From: Reticulitermes speratus
Lineage: Eukaryota; Arthropoda; Insecta; Blattodea; Rhinotermitidae
Reading direction: 5' to 3'
DNA: 64,000 bases
NCBI GenBank assembly: GCA_021186555.1
Contig: JAJKFL010000003.1
Span: 41,374,408-41,438,407 of the forward strand
Numbering within the stretch: position 1 is the first letter of the stretch; each line of letters begins with the position of its first letter. Positions 47,901 through 59,059 of this stretch are shown piece after piece. The position numbers and the translations under genes are program-made. Below the pieces are notes generated by a model. That model was not told the DNA's origin, searched no databases, and was given only the letters and a program-made list of their open reading frames with translations.

Positions 47901-47984
47901 GATTGCGAGATATGAAAAAGGCATAAAAATTTTCGTGGGGCAACCTGAAGCAAAAAACACCATTTACGAAATCTAGAGTCAGTT

Positions 47985-48090
47985 TAGAGGATAATAGAGA
48001 GATGAGAATAAAATGTGAGGGTTTGGATTGGATTAATATTGCTCGGGATAAAGTCGCTTGAAGGGCGAGGGATTTGTCTATTGGATAGTC
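47985..48090 (+). pseudogene. LINE C-terminal remnant
   Basis: ATGAGAATAAAATGTGAGGG and TTTGGATTGGATTAATATTG read MRIKCEGLDWINIARDKVA and then stop. This is the 'VDWI.LAQDR' block. It lies next to the LINE at 47511 but in the opposite orientation, so it is a separate relic. Confidence 0.55.
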
Positions 48091-48423
48091 TGTTAGCTTC
48101 TCAAATAGCTGTACACGCCGTTCAGATAGTTCTGTTCGGTGGAAAAATGAGAGGAAAGCAACTAAAGAGAAAATCTAAAAATTAAAAAGTATGAATTAAA
48201 TGCCACCAGCATATGTTAACAAGACACTTCCTGTTCCATGACACACTTTTTACTTTATGTATGAACCAACACTAACTGAAGACACTCAGCATGAAGGAGA
48301 ATTAACCCTGTTGAAATAAAAGTCGCTCGTTGAAGTATTTCCTATCTTACAAGGTGCCAGAAATTTTATTACCACCAACATTACTGTCTTCCGGGATGAT
48401 AGTCTAGCATTTCGAAAAAAATG

Positions 48424-48476
48424 TACCGACGTTTCAGACAAACCTCCTGCCTCTATCATCAGTGTTGAAGTAAAAG
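48424..48476 (-). ncRNA. Decayed hammerhead-like motif (copy f)
   Basis: Read on the minus strand: CACTGATGATAG, the hairpin AGGCA/TGTCT, then GAAACGTCGGTACA, with the mini-helix AC/GT around GTCG. The core and stem II fit, but the outer helix does not pair. A diverged member or a related element. Confidence 0.35.
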
Positions 48477-48499
48477 TCGCGCCGATGACGGACCACAAG

Positions 48500-49795
48500 T
48501 TACCTCACCTCATCTTATCTGGAGTCAATTTTGTTCAGTGTACACCCTATTTTTTAGGAATACTCTATGATACTAAAACAGAACACCTTTCAGTCGGTAA
48601 ACAAAATGAATGAAAAATACATACGAATATAATGATTTTCTGCTCCGAAAATTCTCTTCAGAAACTTTACTACTTAGCAACGGATTAGATTTCGAATGAT
48701 CAGTCAAAAAGTATTAATAGCAGTGAGACAATAAGCCTTAGGGTATTAAGTAAAGTACATTTTCTGAAAGAATATTAGGAAAATTATAAGAATAATGAAA
48801 ACTCATTCTAACAGTTAAAGTCGTGACTCTACACTGTAATTTATATTACTTTTGAACATAAAGTGCCAGGTGTAGTCTGCGTGGTGTCTTATGTGGCTTT
48901 TAAACTTTTCGAGTTACTAGATGCAGTCAGTAATTTGTTTCAAACTTGCTTCCATTTTGTTTATTCTGATTCAGCTTAAAAATATATCATCATTCCAATT
49001 TTTTTCTCTCTAAAACAGGACATATTTGGGATATCACAACTTTACAGTACGAATGTTTTATATGTGAATCGATTAATACACGCAAGATGTTACATGAAAA
49101 ATGTGGCGCTCGAAGCGAGCACATCCGTGATGTTTCTTTAATCCTATTTACCAACGTCCAAGACTTCAGCTATGAGGGTTATGTATATGGATCTAAGGAA
49201 CACAACGTGCTTCCGGTAAGGTGCTAAGTGTGACAGAATAAATTACAGCTCGTCGACCAATAACAGCTACAGTACATGAAGATTATGGGAATTGATAGAA
49301 CAAATATCATACGTCACAACGAGGCAGGAACATATGTTGGTACCGTGGCGTCTAGTCATGTATCTAAACATTCTGAAAGTTTTTAACTGCAGTTCTAGTT
49401 AAAACAAAGATTAAATAATTTAGGCATTTCCTGTTGCATGTAGTTCAATGTTTGGCTGCATGTGTCTAGGTTATAGATTGTTTCCTATATGGCAGGCTGG
49501 ATTTCTAATCTCAGGCAGGACCCTTGGTAAATTAACTGCTGATTTTTGTCCATCCAAGCGAATACTGTGGCGGTTTATAAAGCAGGCCACGCCAATTCTA
49601 TTGCAGAAAAAATTTTCCAGTTCATCATAATAAAACCCTTGCAAGGCCACGCTACGTAAATAATATGAATGAAAAAAACATCGTTCAATAAGTGAGTAAT
49701 ACTACAGTCTTCACAAAAGAGCAGCATTTGCCCCATCTTGAAACAGACAAAACCATGTTAAATTTCCGAATCCAATTTGATGAACGTCCATTTGC
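48500..49795. other. No recognisable feature
   Basis: AT-rich DNA with no supported element. Confidence 0.4.
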
Positions 49796-49801
49796 ATGTT
49801 C

Positions 49802-49899
49802 AGTGGCGAATCTTGATCCGGAGGTCAGGTCTAATGGAAAGGTACAATGCCGCACTGTGTATCCTGCTAGATCGGACCTCCGAATCAGGATTCGCCACT
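49802..49899. mobile_element. Small snap-back repeat
   Basis: AGTGGCGAATCTTGATCCGG (on to GAGGTC, 49802-49826) is the inverse of the segment ending CGAATCAGGATTCGCCACT at 49899, with two mismatches over 25 bases. The centre is about 47 bases. The minus frame reads EWRILIRRSDLAGYTVRHC, a phrase I think recurs in insect repeats. No flanking duplication was seen. Confidence 0.5.
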
Positions 49900-50063
49900 C
49901 TTTATGTTCTTCTTCCATTTACACCTATGTCTCCAGGGACATCCTTCAAAACTTCGGCCTGAAATGTTATTTGAATTTATTTCCTCTCCTTTAGGTGCTA
50001 CATGTCGCCACCTCGTCCTTAATCTAACGACTCTAAAATTTACTGATTGCGTAAACAAACTGT

Positions 50064-50315
50064 AAAGTTCTCCTGCGGCCGTGCCATAGCTCAGGCGGTT
50101 ACTCGCCGGCCTCTCATGTGGGATTTTTGGTCGACAAAGAGGCACTGGGGCAGGGTTTTCCTCGAGTACTTCGATTTTTCCCAGTGCTACATTACACGGA
50201 AAACCAGGAAAAACTAATCATCTTCATCCCAGGGTTGCAAAATACGCCTTAAGGCTGCGGTGCGTCCGTAGTATCTGCCGCGGGGCCCTTCATCACAAAA
50301 AAAAAGTCCTCCTGC
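50064..50315 (+). mobile_element. SINE family D, full length with 13-bp TSD
   Basis: GCGGCCGTGCCATAGCTCAGG gives the A box. The B box is lost: the head runs from TACTCGCCGGCCTC straight into TGTGGGATTTTTGG. The body GAGGCACTGGGGCAGGG, CTCGAGTACTTCGATTTTTCC and GCCTTAAGGCTGCGG matches 35690-35935. It ends in 9 A residues. AAAGTTCTCCTGC (50064-50076) and AAAGTCCTCCTGC (50303-50315) flank it with one change. An internal deletion seems to have removed the B box, so it could not make its own transcript now. Confidence 0.85.
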
Positions 50316-50734
50316 AATGTAAATCTACAATGCTCTCGTTTCACTTAGTTCACTTTTACTTTGCTTATCTAAATTCAATATTCTCGCCCTATATAATGCA
50401 AGCTAATACCCTTTCCTTGCACAGTGCGCGACCCCTTTGAATGGTGAATGCCAGGTGAAAGTTCAGCCATTGATGTTATCGACTGGCACAGTACGATTCA
50501 CTGAACACGAACCCACGGTGTGTCTTGTGAGACCAGAGCGTAAGGTCGACATCTGAGCGTGGGTTTAATACTGACTGGGGCAAAGTGTGTGTAGCATACG
50601 GCTTCATAATTTATTCGCTTCACCAAATATTATAAGAACACAATGAATGAAGAAGGCACACAAAAATCTAGTCGAAAACACCTGGGAATAACCTGCTTGT
50701 GAGTTGTAGGGAAATGTGATAATAATAGTAATAC

Positions 50735-50870
50735 GGATCGGAGAGACAGGATGTGACGGTGTGGATAATATTCATGTGGCTCAGAATAAGAACCAGTGGC
50801 GGGCTCTCGTGACACGATGATGAACTTTCCGCTCCATAAAGGAAGAGGAATTACTTGAGCAAATCAGTGA
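50735..50870 (+). pseudogene. LINE 3' end remnant
   Basis: The frame around GATGTGACGGTGTGGATAA reads CDGVDNIHVAQNKNQWRALV, then stops, then TFRSIKEEELL. This matches the 'VDWI.LAQ.R..WRALV' block and the codons after it. Confidence 0.65.
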
Positions 50871-51400
50871 CTGTAAGTTTCTCAGGAATAAAGCTACTTC
50901 ATGGAGTTAATTGGTTATCTTAGGTAACTAAAGAAAACTACGGTTCCACGCTCGTTCTTAACAGGAATCACCCAATTTACATATGCAACCAATCGCTGCA
51001 TTTTCTCGTAGTCAGCAACGTGTCTTTAAATACAGCGCAATAACTGTTGCGTGTTTTCTCACTCTTATTTAATTGTCACGAATACTGGGTTATATGAGGT
51101 TCAATCAACGTTGTTAATGAAGATCAAAGTCTTCTGGGATAACACACCGTGAAGATTGGTAATAATTACAAACGAAGATTTGGGACTACCCTCAAGACGG
51201 AGGTAGTAAGCTCCTCCAAAACGTCTGCATAAAATTACCGATCCGACACTGCATTACATTCTACAATAATTTAAGCTTTATCTCGAATACACCTAAGACA
51301 AGGCGAGAGAAGCATCTTACGCACAAAATGTATGTTTGGTTTTTCTCCGCGACTTTCGTTTGTAACAATTTTCGCTCCAACAAATGTTTAGAATTAACGC
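50871..51400. other. One short repeat fragment, otherwise nothing
   Basis: TCTTCTGGGATAACACACCG at 51131-51150, followed by TGAAGATTGGTAATAATTAC, is related to the element at 24885 and to 23610. The rest is plain. Confidence 0.4.
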
Positions 51401-51406
51401 GCGGGT

Positions 51407-51885
51407 TATACTTGAGATCTGCGCACAAATGCATGCAGGTATATATACTTGAAATCTGCGCACAAATGCATGAAGGTATATATACTTGAAATCTGCGCAC
51501 AAATGCAAGCAGGCATACATACTTGAAATCTGCGCACAAATGCATGCAGGTATATATACTTGAAATCTACGCACAAATGCAAGCAGGCATACATACTTGA
51601 AATCTGCGCACAAATGCATGCAGGTATATATACTTGAAATCTGCGCACAAATGCAAGCAGGCATACATACTTGAAATCTGCGCACAAATGCATGCAGGTA
51701 TATATACTTGAAATCTGCGCACAAATGCAAGCAGGCGTACATACTTGAAATCTGCGCACAAATGCAAGCAGGCATACATACTTGAAATCTGCGCACAAAT
51801 GCAAGCAGGCATACATACTTGAAATCTGCGCACAAATGCATGCAGGTATATAAACGTGCAAACTGCTCACAAATGAAAGCGGCTA
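51407..51885. repeat. 37-bp minisatellite, 12 copies in two variants
   Basis: GCGCACAAATGC recurs every 37 bases from 51421 to 51828. Variant A ends GCATGCAGGTATATAT and variant B ends GCAAGCAGGCATACAT. The order is A A B A B A B A B B B A, so part of the array is a 74-bp dimer. All three minus-strand frames are open, because 37 is not a multiple of three and the unit has no stops. The translations are therefore artefacts. Confidence 0.95.
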
Positions 51886-51899
51886 TGAATTGTCCGTTA

Positions 51900-53270
51900 C
51901 TGTTGTAAAACTTTAACTAAAACTGGGACTTTTTGAAGACTTATAGTATTGAAATTTTATATTATCAAATTTTATAAAAATCCTTTCTGTTGGTTCCATA
52001 ATTGCAGCACGTGGGCAAACGGACGTGGCTAAGGCACTAGGCGCAATTTTGCAACACATTATTGCAGACGCACTGCAACTCCACCCCACATAAACGCGAT
52101 ACGAAGTAACTACTTCAACTGATGGGTATGAAATTAAGAGTAAATAATTATATAAGGAGTTAGGAAGCATCAGCAGTGGGTAATACTTCTGAGGCATTCG
52201 CTCTGTTATTGTCCCTAGACGTTAAATATATAAACACTTGCCAAAAAAGACCGAGTGTGTTTGGAGCCTATAAGTTGTATCGTTATCTTAGCAATAGATT
52301 TACAATCCACCACCCTTCGAGGTACCTTTTGCTGCGAGATTTAAAATCAGTATCTCCTAAACATCTATGCTCGGAGATTGTAAATGGTCATGTGAGATGC
52401 TCAAACGCTTCTTGTTTCAGTTCGTACCTCACAGAGAACACTGTCTCAGTCATAATAAGAGATCATGGGCAGTGAACACACACATGCATAGGCCCTTACG
52501 TAAAGTGCCTGTTATACTTGTCCGATTTTAAACCAAATAGGAATTTAAGTACAAATTGTAGTAGTGCCAAATGCGAAATTTTATGAAAATCCGCGTAGTG
52601 GGAAGCGCTCTATTCCGTACAGATGGACAGATAGACGGGCAGACGTGACGAAGCTAAGCGTCGCTTTTCGTAATGCTTTGCAGTAGCGTCTAAAACGTCC
52701 GCCGTTATATCCTTTTATATGTTTTGAACCCATTTTCTTCTGCAAACACCTTCATGAAACTGACATTATGAAAACGCAATTTCATTATTTTAGTACACTT
52801 CATTTTATGGAAATTTCGGTAGGCCTCTATACATGGAATACATTTTAATCATACCACGATGTTATAAAATTTACAGGATCATAACGGGCACTGGTCTAGA
52901 CATTTGACATGCGGGTGAGCAAATAAGTGAGGGAATTTGAGTTGTGAGCCACTACGCTCAGAAAATCGATATAACAGCAGTTCTTTCCACCTCAACGTGG
53001 GGTTCAATTGATTTATTTCCTGGAGACACAAAACGTATCGCAACTTGTATCTCTAGTATTGCTGTACTTAGTAAGACGGTGAGAAAAAGGGTGGCTCTGA
53101 ACACAAACGCGTAGCTGGGAACTTCCGAGTAGACGGAAGGGCATTCCATGTCTACCTGTTCACCTGTTTCAGTGGATGTACCCTCTAAACGCTGAATATA
53201 CGGCATTAATGAATAATTAATTGGCAACAAGCTCGTTATACTAGGGGCTGCTCTGAGGGAGAATTCAGGA
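51900..53270. other. No recognisable feature
   Basis: A tract GGACAGATAGACGGGC near 52625 recalls 2796-2840. I see nothing else. Confidence 0.4.
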
Positions 53271-53278
53271 TGGGCGGG

Positions 53279-53296
53279 GAGAGAGAGAGAGAGAGA
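53279..53296. repeat. (GA)n microsatellite
   Basis: Nine GA dinucleotides after GGGCGG. Confidence 0.9.
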
Positions 53297-53299
53297 CAA

Positions 53300-55130
53300 A
53301 AGATAGACATTTAAACTTGAGACAGAACTGTACTACCTAAAACTACCGAGTACGAACTACAGTTCAATACTAAACCACATCAATTCAAAACAGCAGAGAA
53401 TATTTAGTTATTTGGTAACATCCATATTTTAAAGGGCTAATGTTTTGTATATTAAGTTTATTAATTCAAAATGCAACTGAGTTTACATATTGAGAGACTA
53501 GGCTTTTGGACACTGATTTTAGGTTTTATTGACGCTGTTCCAACTACTGAAATTATGCATAGTCGATGGAGCAGACTACACGATATCAATGAAATGGAGA
53601 GAACCAGAGACCATGTATTCCAAATGCAACCATTCTAATAAGAGACGGGGTTTAAACCACGTACTCTCGAATAAAACTTTAATTAAATGCTCGTTGAAAA
53701 GAGGGTAGAACAGCCACTCCAAAATGTAGCGAAGTGGGCCCCTATTTCTGCTGCTGAATGCCTCCCTTCCCTCATGAAACGTAATGTTATCAATTCAGGT
53801 CGGAACAAGCTCCACGCAGTAGAGAGTTTTTTTTTAGAAGCTTATTGTTGTATAAACAGTTCCTGACTTTTCGAAGACAGTATCATCTTTCGAAACGACG
53901 GAAATTATTTATCCAACGACACAGCGCAACATCACAGGAGAAAAGATTATCCGCGGAACCGGAAACTTCACCAATGTGTTATAAACAACACTTCGCTACT
54001 GGTTCACGACTTGAATCTGTTGGATCGAGTCCAGCAATTCATCCTTACACTTTAAGATTCAAATTGTTATCACCCTCAAAGTACAGAGCACAGAGCATAA
54101 AATTATGTCCATGAGCAGAGTTCTACTTCAAAGGCTGATAGTCACTGAGTAAGGGACTGAAACAGAAAACTTTAATATTTCCGAAAAGTTGGTTTTAAGA
54201 AGACCTCTGAGACCACAACCGATGCTCCGGCTGGTTCTGTAAGGAATCCGATATCGATGACATTCTGTGGTGCTTATAAAATGAAAATCCACCTTATGAA
54301 CTTGGAGATAAATATAAGTGAATATACTCGAATCTATGGTCATTTTTGTATAACACGAATACAGAACATAAACAATAAACGAGATTTAATCAGTGACATA
54401 AAAAAATGAAGAAAAGTTTCTCGCTTCTTGTAAAGCGCTTCGGTAAAATTATGATGAACTATCTTTGTATGTATTTTTTATTCAAGTAAACACGTACAAT
54501 TATAACAACGTTTTAAAATATTCAGTGTCGCTATATGACGTGCAGCGTGTAACTGATCATCAGAATTACGCACAAACGTAAACTCCTACAACATCAATAA
54601 CACAGCTTATTCTTGCAGTTCCTGGGTGGGATTAGTAACAGGTTTACTGCGTATATCGTGCATAAATGATTATTATTACTACGGCACTGTAATTGTGCTG
54701 TCTATCAAATACAGCATTCGAAGGACGATGTACTGGAGACAGGCAACAGCTCTGCCCTCAAGTAAAAAGATGATGAAAATTAGCTTCTATATCAGGCAAC
54801 ATTCAGAAATCTCCTTTATTTCTTCTTTTGCCGATGTCAGAAAGAGAGTCTCCGAAACGTCGTCATTAGAATGTCGCGTTTTAATTACGCCATGGGGCAA
54901 AATCCAATTTGTGTAATTATTGATTTATTTACATGCTGACTCGACGGCGTAATGACCAATTATAAAGTGAGCACAACAGCAAGAAAGTAGCAAACAAAAT
55001 CAAGACAAGAGCAAAGCCTAGAAAAAGAGAAAACAGCTCTAAAATTAACTTAAATTAAAACATGAGTGTCAAGAAAAGAAGGAACACTATACATAATTAA
55101 AATGGTATATTGTAACACATAATACACGTG
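53300..55130. other. No recognisable feature
   Basis: Short frames only. CTGATGATCAG near 54555 on the minus strand lacks the rest of the ribozyme-like motif. Confidence 0.4.
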
Positions 55131-55138
55131 TACAAATA

Positions 55139-55322
55139 CAGTCAAACTCGGTTATAACGTCATGAAGGGACTGAATATTTTGTGTTGTTATAAACGAGTG
55201 TTGTTCTAACCGAGGAATATAATGTTACGATTAACAGTGAGGAATTAGTTGGTACCACAGAATATGTGACGCAATAGACGAGGTGTCGCAGTAACCGATG
55301 TCGTTATAACCGGGTTCGACTG
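55139..55322. mobile_element. MITE of the pogo/Tigger type
   Basis: The left end CAGTCAAACTCGGTTATAACG and the right end CGTTATAACCGGGTTCGACTG are inverted repeats of about 21 bases. TA stands outside each end (55137-55138 and 55323-55324). Termini of the form CAGTCRAACYCGGTTATAACG are close to those I know for pogo/Tigger elements in the Tc/mariner superfamily. The 184-bp length means it depends on a transposase made elsewhere. Confidence 0.85.
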
Positions 55323-55439
55323 TATTTAAATGAATAATAAAGAACCACAGCAACAAGAAGGCGACTGATTGAAATTCAATTCAATTCTAGTTTACTAATG
55401 TGCCGAGTCAACAGCCAGACGGCCAATTACAGAAACAGC

Positions 55440-55471
<32 letters not shown>
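55440..55471. repeat. (AAT)n microsatellite
   Basis: About ten perfect AAT triplets. Confidence 0.95.
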
Positions 55472-55584
55472 GCCAGTGCCGTTACATTTTCAAAGTGAAG
55501 CGTACACGAATTAGTACGGCGTTTAAAGGGAGCACGGGGAGTGCGGGGTTCGTCTTACGGACATGGAAGTAAAGGGAAGGTGAC

Positions 55585-55862
55585 ATTTTGTTGAGTTTTC
55601 AGTTTTTAACCAACGAATGCACTTTTTATTTTCGTATTTTGTTCAATTCACCCTATATTGTAACGATTCTGTGATAATACCAAATGGACCAGTGAACAGT
55701 GAAGTGAACTTATCAGTGTACCCCTGATGATGCCCGAGTCACGACCGAAATATATGTAGGGTGAATTGAACAAAATACGAAAATAAAAAGTGCATTCGTT
55801 GGTTAAAAACTGAAAATTAATATCAAGATGCACGGTGAACACAACGTGAAATTTTGTTGAGT
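55585..55862 (+). mobile_element. Fold-back retroelement with ribozyme-like loop and 12-bp direct repeats
   Basis: Arms of about 58 bases (55598-55657 and 55757-55815) are perfect or nearly perfect inverted repeats and contain AACCAACGAATGCAC. The loop carries the motif at 55720-55762. After the right arm comes ATGCACGGTGAACAC and a short tail. ATTTTGTTGAGT is exact at 55585-55596 and 55851-55862. The plan matches 15592-15789 and 62877-63364. The direct repeats and 3' tail word point to insertion by target-primed reverse transcription, as Penelope-like elements and LINEs do. No enzyme is encoded. Confidence 0.78.
55720..55762 (+). ncRNA. Hammerhead-ribozyme-like motif (copy d)
   Basis: ACCC (55720-55723), CTGATGA (55724-55730), a weak stem II region, GAA (55747-55749), mini-helix ATA/TGT, A55758, GGGT (55759-55762). 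ACCC pairs with GGGT. Stem II (GCCCG with CGACC) is partly broken, so this copy may be inactive. Confidence 0.5.
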
Positions 55863-55864
55863 GT

Positions 55865-57540
55865 CGTCAGACAGTAATAAATATTAAGACTTTGTGTTTT
55901 ACCATGCCGGATGGTATCAAAAATGTTATTAGCCCTGTCTACCAGTAAATCGCTTTCTGTGCACACAGCTGTGTTTCATAACAAATAGGCACTTTCAAAA
56001 GTTACAACATGGACATAGCCAGAACCAGTGCTTCACAGTCGCCGAAACATACTGCTGGCAAATTTATTCATATCACAGCGGCTTACGCTTTTCAAGTCAT
56101 ATGAATGTAATATTAATTTGTCTGTTTTTTTACTCTGTATGTTCCACGATACAAACATACACATGCATTATTAAGCTACATTGACAGAAACAACGCGTAT
56201 TTATGAACACCGAAAGCACATAAAAGCTGTGCCATTTTGACATTCAAAATGGCCGCACACAAACCCTATTACATTAATACAACACCAGGAGTTCCCTTTT
56301 GTTGTACACATGCACATTCCTTATTTTACGTAAATTCATCTCCAACCCCACCTTGAAAACGTGGTTACATTAATTTTTTATATAATTTCTGCATTCTTCA
56401 TTCGCTTTACATTCACTGTGAGCATACAAAGGGCACTCAAAGTAAAACACACACGCACACAAAAAGTAGCAATGTCATTGTTTCACTGTTACAAGAACCA
56501 GGCCTGGGGTGCAGAAAGGAACTGAACGACGCACAGAGCACTTGCTGTTTCAGGATAATATTTACTCGCGCACGGCGTAAGTACCACAATTTCCTGACAC
56601 TTCAGGGCTCTGTTCATCCTACCGTCACTGCGTCCTCAACTTACTAGCAATACTAAAAGCATTTTCTCCAAAATGATGATCTCGGCAGTCACGTGAACGT
56701 ACCAGTTACAGCGTAGCCCGCCATAGCCAAATAGACCAGCTTCAAGATCCCTTTAACCAAGCAACTAAAATAATATTTTAACTCATTAATAACTAAATAT
56801 AACCAATACGTTTGGCACTTTTAATACCAAAGCCCGCCAATGAGCACGATTCTAAGCTATCTACAAACCACCTCCGAAGCTCGTAACTTCTTACAACTCC
56901 ATTTGAATGTTATCCATCAAGAGCTTATTAATTTTTAGTTTGGCTTATGGGGTGTTGTCATTTGGGAGGACGAACTAAGATCATTATTTTTTCTAAAACA
57001 CTTCGTTAACACTTAATATTTGGAACAATACTTGAAATATAAATGTCAACATAAGAAGCCGATCATTATTAAACTCAATGAGAAACAAATTTATGTAAAC
57101 GCTAAGTACCAAAGAAATGTCACACTGTTCATACGTTATCACTACTACATGCTAACCGAAGCCCGATAAATCCAATCCACTCCTTCATACCCTTTCGGGC
57201 TGTGCTAACAAATGTTACTATATCATTTGTTCATCTGTGCAACTCACATTCGGAACAGATTTGTCGTTATTTTAATATATCTCTGACAAAACTCAAATCT
57301 ACCTAAATTCTAGCAGTGACTATCTGCGCCTACTTTTCGATCCTAAAAGTGCAGACATAATTTACCTTCTACATTTTATATCGTTTATCCGTAACACTAG
57401 ATTAATTATTCTCCATGCGGGGTTATAAGTTTCGTCAAATATACGGATAAAATTTTTGGCATATAAATATGAAACATATTTATTATTTGTGGTTTAAATA
57501 CGCCACCAGTAACTGAAGAATAAACGGCTCTCAATGGTAG
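55865..57540. other. No recognisable feature
   Basis: AT-rich DNA without a supported element. Confidence 0.4.
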
Positions 57541-57544
57541 AATA

Positions 57545-57690
57545 TTTGGTGAGTAAGCAATTAGTAATATCGTGGAAGGAAATGGTCGTGGCCTATTTGA
57601 GATGCAATCAGGTGTCGGTGCTGGGATTCAAACCTCTGGAATACAAGTCAGAAGCATTCTCGAAGAACTGACGCTGTAAATCCGAAATAG
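57545..57690 (-). mobile_element. tRNA-derived SINE, family F, decayed
   Basis: On the minus strand, CAGAGGTTTGAATCCCAGC is a B box (one base off GGTTCGAATCC). It is followed by CACCGACACCTGATTGC, AAATAGGCCACGACC and ATTTCCTTCCACG. The GGCCACGACCATTTCCTTCC block is a SINE 3' region I know from many insects. The A box is poor. Confidence 0.6.
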
Positions 57691-57721
57691 ATCGTACCAT
57701 CGCAATGAGTGAACGGACAGA

Positions 57722-58300
57722 CACGTTAAATGTACATTTTTTTGTATGGCTCGACAGCCCTATATGGGCCAGGGCCTCCTCGTTTCGTCGAGGTTTCATG
57801 ATCACACACTTTAGACACACCACACTCGGTAGGACTCCTCTGGACGAGGGACCAGCTCGTCGCAGAGACCTCTACCTGACAACACACAACACTCACAAGA
57901 GACAGACATCCATGCCCCGTTGGGATTTTTTTTACCTGTCCGGGGTTTTTTTCCCCTTTGATCCATTTTTGTGCTGTTTAAATCCTTTCGTCCTTCATGT
58001 CACTTTACTTTCCATATTACCGTCCTTACAACAAACACAACACAAGCATCCATGCCCCTGGTGGGATTTTTTTTTTTTTTTGTCTGTCCGGGGTTTTTCC
58101 CCTTTCATCCATTTTTGTACTGTTTAAATCCTTTTCGTCCTTCATGTCACTTTACGTTCCATGCTACCGTCCTTATACAACAAACACAACACAAACATCC
58201 ATGCCCCCGGTGGGATTCGAACCCACGATCCCAGCAAGCGAGCGGCCGAAGACCCACGCCTTAGACCGCACGGCCACTGGATCGGCACATTAAATGTACA
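57722..58300 (-). mobile_element. SINE family A trimer within one 15-bp TSD
   Basis: Read on the minus strand: a full A2 unit with tRNA head (58285-58082), 15 A, a headless A2 body (58066-57934), 8 A, a headless A1 body (57925-57744), 7 A. CACGTTAAATGTACA (57722-57736) and CACATTAAATGTACA (58286-58300) flank the whole with one change, so it was inserted as one unit. Both headless units begin at the same base, TCCCA at the end of the B box. The two body types are the ones seen singly at 474 and 36567. Confidence 0.88.
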
Positions 58301-58304
58301 TAAT

Positions 58305-58835
58305 GTAAGAATTCGACGTGAACATTTAATCATGGATGAAAATGAAACTTGATTATTAATAAAGTAGGCGCATACCTCTTATCTTCTCCGCTTTATGAAA
58401 CGCAACATGGTAAACCAGTCTATGAGAAGAACAAAGGTTAAGGGTGTTTGAGACTAAGTGCTGAGGAGAACATTTGGAGTCGAGAGAGACAAAGTAATAG
58501 GAGGATCGACGAAACTGTATAATGAGCGTCTTCATAACGTGCAGCAGTGCCTCCAAGCACTTTTCCAATGGAGCAACCCCTGAAATAATTTTCCATATCC
58601 CAGGAAACCACTGCCAGTGATAACCAAACACAAGGTGGCTGTCTGTAGTCCAAGGAGATTAGTCCAGAACTGCCAATTGCCGGACAAAATTCCCGCGATA
58701 TTCCGAGGGATATTTGGAATTTTTCGCGGTTTTTTAAATTTTTTATTTAGTCCACTATTTCTCGCGAAACCCTCAACGGTGTTCTGTGGCATCCTGGTTG
58801 GGAAACACTGACCTATGGGCTCAAGTTTAAACATT
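58305..58835. other. No recognisable feature
   Basis: Several overlapping frames on the minus strand (around 58356-58924) have no recognisable content. Confidence 0.35.
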
Positions 58836-58839
58836 ATCA

Positions 58840-59050
58840 TTGGGGCGATCAAACCAAAAAGGATAAGATACGTAGAACATGTAGCAAGAATGGGGAAATG
58901 AGAAATGTATAAAAAGAAATTCATCGGAAAAGTTGTAATGAAGACCTATGATAGGATATTATTAAAAATATTTAATAAATCTTGTGTCAGAATGTGAAAA
59001 ACGCGTACACTAAATGGTCCAGGACAGAATCTAGCGGGCGGCATATCGAT
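58840..59050 (+). pseudogene. LINE C-terminal remnant
   Basis: The frame near 58848 reads IKPKRIRYVEHVARMGK, a stop, EMYKKKFIGKV. The phrase 'RR.RW.GHVARMG', followed by a Y..L.G.P pattern, is the entry to the LINE C-terminal block also seen at 47511. Confidence 0.65.
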
Positions 59051-59059
59051 GGACAGATA

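Noticed and set aside
54540-54575. CTGATGATCAG as a further ribozyme-like copy
   Set aside because: No GAAA, mini-helix or outer helix follows.
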